Positions 63,267-64,000 of a stretch of DNA of 64,000 nucleotides are shown here, piece by piece. Below the pieces are notes generated by a model, which was not told the DNA's origin, did not search any database, and saw only the letters and a program-made list of their open reading frames with translations. Every line of letters begins with the position of its first letter. Within the stretch, counting starts at the first letter, position 1. The DNA comes from Clostridiales bacterium (GTDB lineage: Bacteria; Bacillota; Clostridia; Oscillospirales; Acutalibacteraceae), in the NCBI GenBank assembly GCA_012839345.1, contig DUNN01000016.1, positions 1-64,000 of the forward strand, written 5' to 3'. The position numbers and the translations under genes are program-made.

Positions 63267-64000
63267 TCAAATTATCTTCCTTACCGACGAAACAAATCCC
63301 CGGATTTCGTTAAAAGTGCTGAACGTAGACGGGCAGGCCCGAACCGTGCCTTGATGAATGGTGCCCATATATTCGTGCGCACTGGGTGCACAGTGCAGGC
63401 CGGCTCGGACGGCAATGCCGTAACGATTCAGTTTCTGTGCGGTTTCTTCGCTTGGCAGGTCGCGTATATTAAAGGAAAGAACTGGTGCAAAATACCGTTC
63501 ATCCGGTTCCTGAGTATAAAGAACCACACCGTCCAGCTTTGACAACTCCTCATACATATATCGGACCAGTTCCATCTCCTGTTTAAGAATTGTTTCCGGT
63601 TTTTTTCTTTTTATATATTCCATTCCGGCACGAAGTCCGGCGATTCCGGCAACATTCTGCGTTCCACTCTCCATCCGGTCCGGCATGGATTCCGGCTGCT
63701 CGTAGGAAATGGAGTTCGTTCCGGTGCCACCTTCGACTAGGGTGGCAAGTTGGGACCCTTTTTCCGTAATCAGCATACCGGTGCCCATAGGCCCGTATAA
63801 TCCCTTATGCCCCGCCAAACAGAGGTAGTCATAACCGTATTCCTTCATATCGATGGGAAGAATACCCGCTGTCTGCGCACAATCCACGGCAATCGGAATC
63901 CCATACAGATGCGCCAGCGCCGCAATGCGCTCAATCGGAAGCCGTATTCCCCACACGTTGGAAGCGTGCGTGCAAACAATCAGTCTGGTGTGTTCATTCA
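63267..64000 (-). CDS. Class V aminotransferase / cysteine desulfurase family protein (5' part outside window)
   Basis: The window ends within this gene; at least 244 residues of the C-terminal part are present. The Schiff-base lysine is in LAGHKGLYGPMGTG, the PLP-binding Asp in VDCAQTAG and the active-site loop Cys in RAGLHCAPSAHE. It belongs to a cysteine desulfurase-like family. The usual C-terminal RVSPGYFNT motif reads RACPSTFST, a divergence at the end. The gene continues upstream (beyond 64000). Confidence 0.85.
   Translation of the reverse strand, partial: NEHTRLIVCTHASNVWGIRLPIERIAALAHLYGIPIAVDCAQTAGILPIDMKEYGYDYLCLAGHKGLYGPMGTGMLITEKGSQLATLVEGGTGTNSISYEQPESMPDRMESGTQNVAGIAGLRAGMEYIKRKKPETILKQEMELVRYMYEELSKLDGVVLYTQEPDERYFAPVLSFNIRDLPSEETAQKLNRYGIAVRAGLHCAPSAHEYMGTIHQGTVRACPSTFSTFNEIRGFVSSVRKII

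Overview
The window comes from the chromosome of a spore-forming, low-to-mid-GC Firmicute of class Clostridia. The evidence is the sporulation set (sigE, spoIIGA, spoVM, yabP, yabQ, a GerW/YtfJ protein, a SpoVB-type flippase), remA, prkC/prpC, the cdaA-cdaR pair and a perfect CIRCE operator. An acetate/propionate-type CoA-transferase and a biotin-dependent transcarboxylase-like cluster suggest a fermentative anaerobe. I place it by inference in the Oscillospiraceae/Acutalibacteraceae area. Almost all genes lie on the minus strand; only rpmB, mntP and the CoA-transferase gene are on the plus strand. I found no rRNA or tRNA genes, CRISPR arrays, insertion sequences or prophage genes.

Layout, in plus-strand coordinates (minus-strand operons read right to left). 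At 0.1-1.8 kb, spoIIGA-sigE sits behind a promoter with an unusually long spacer, as at the Spo0A-activated spoIIG promoter. At 1.9-15.6 kb there is one long, conserved housekeeping operon: yicC-remA-gmk-rpoZ-priA-def-fmt-yugP-rsmB-rlmN-prpC-prkC-rsgA-thiN, a 50-residue membrane protein gene, and spoVM. At 15.7-19.2 kb lies carboxyltransferase, biotin carrier and oadA-like subunit, with a long structured leader. At 19.4-24.9 kb is a segregation/cell-envelope operon (site-2 protease, scpA, scpB, DUF2953, ytfJ, dacB, rluB, then a frameshifted small gene). At 25-30.3 kb are rpmB, plsY, der, a DUF512 radical-SAM gene, rpmF, yceD and a small P-loop gene. At 30.4-36.2 kb are pgi, a second D,D-carboxypeptidase gene, hisH-hisF and glpK. 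At 36.7-40.1 kb are mntP, a WYL regulator and the CoA-transferase gene. At 40.3-45.2 kb are groES-groEL, a lipid kinase, an RlmL-type methyltransferase and hpf. At 45.3-47.4 kb are an amidohydrolase and an unpaired class I fumarase alpha subunit. At 47.5-52.6 kb is the spoVB-like-mazG-hup-yabO-yabP-yabQ-divIC-yabR sporulation/division cluster. At 52.9-64 kb are a zinc-ribbon protein, hemZ and a uridine-kinase-like gene, relA with a metallo-hydrolase gene, recJ, cdaA-cdaR and the 3' part of a cysteine desulfurase-like gene.

Most of the window is core machinery: translation (def, fmt, rlmN, rsmB, rsgA, rpmB, rpmF, hpf), nucleotide signalling (relA, gmk, cdaA), chromosome segregation (scpAB, hup), and sporulation control. 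Less explained items are the small membrane gene before spoVM, the frameshifted gene after rluB, an 88-nt multi-tier hairpin between rpmB and plsY, the long leaders of the transcarboxylase-like operon and of mntP, a possible degenerate intergenic repeat, and the unpaired fumarase alpha gene. I could not identify a clearly new multi-gene system.
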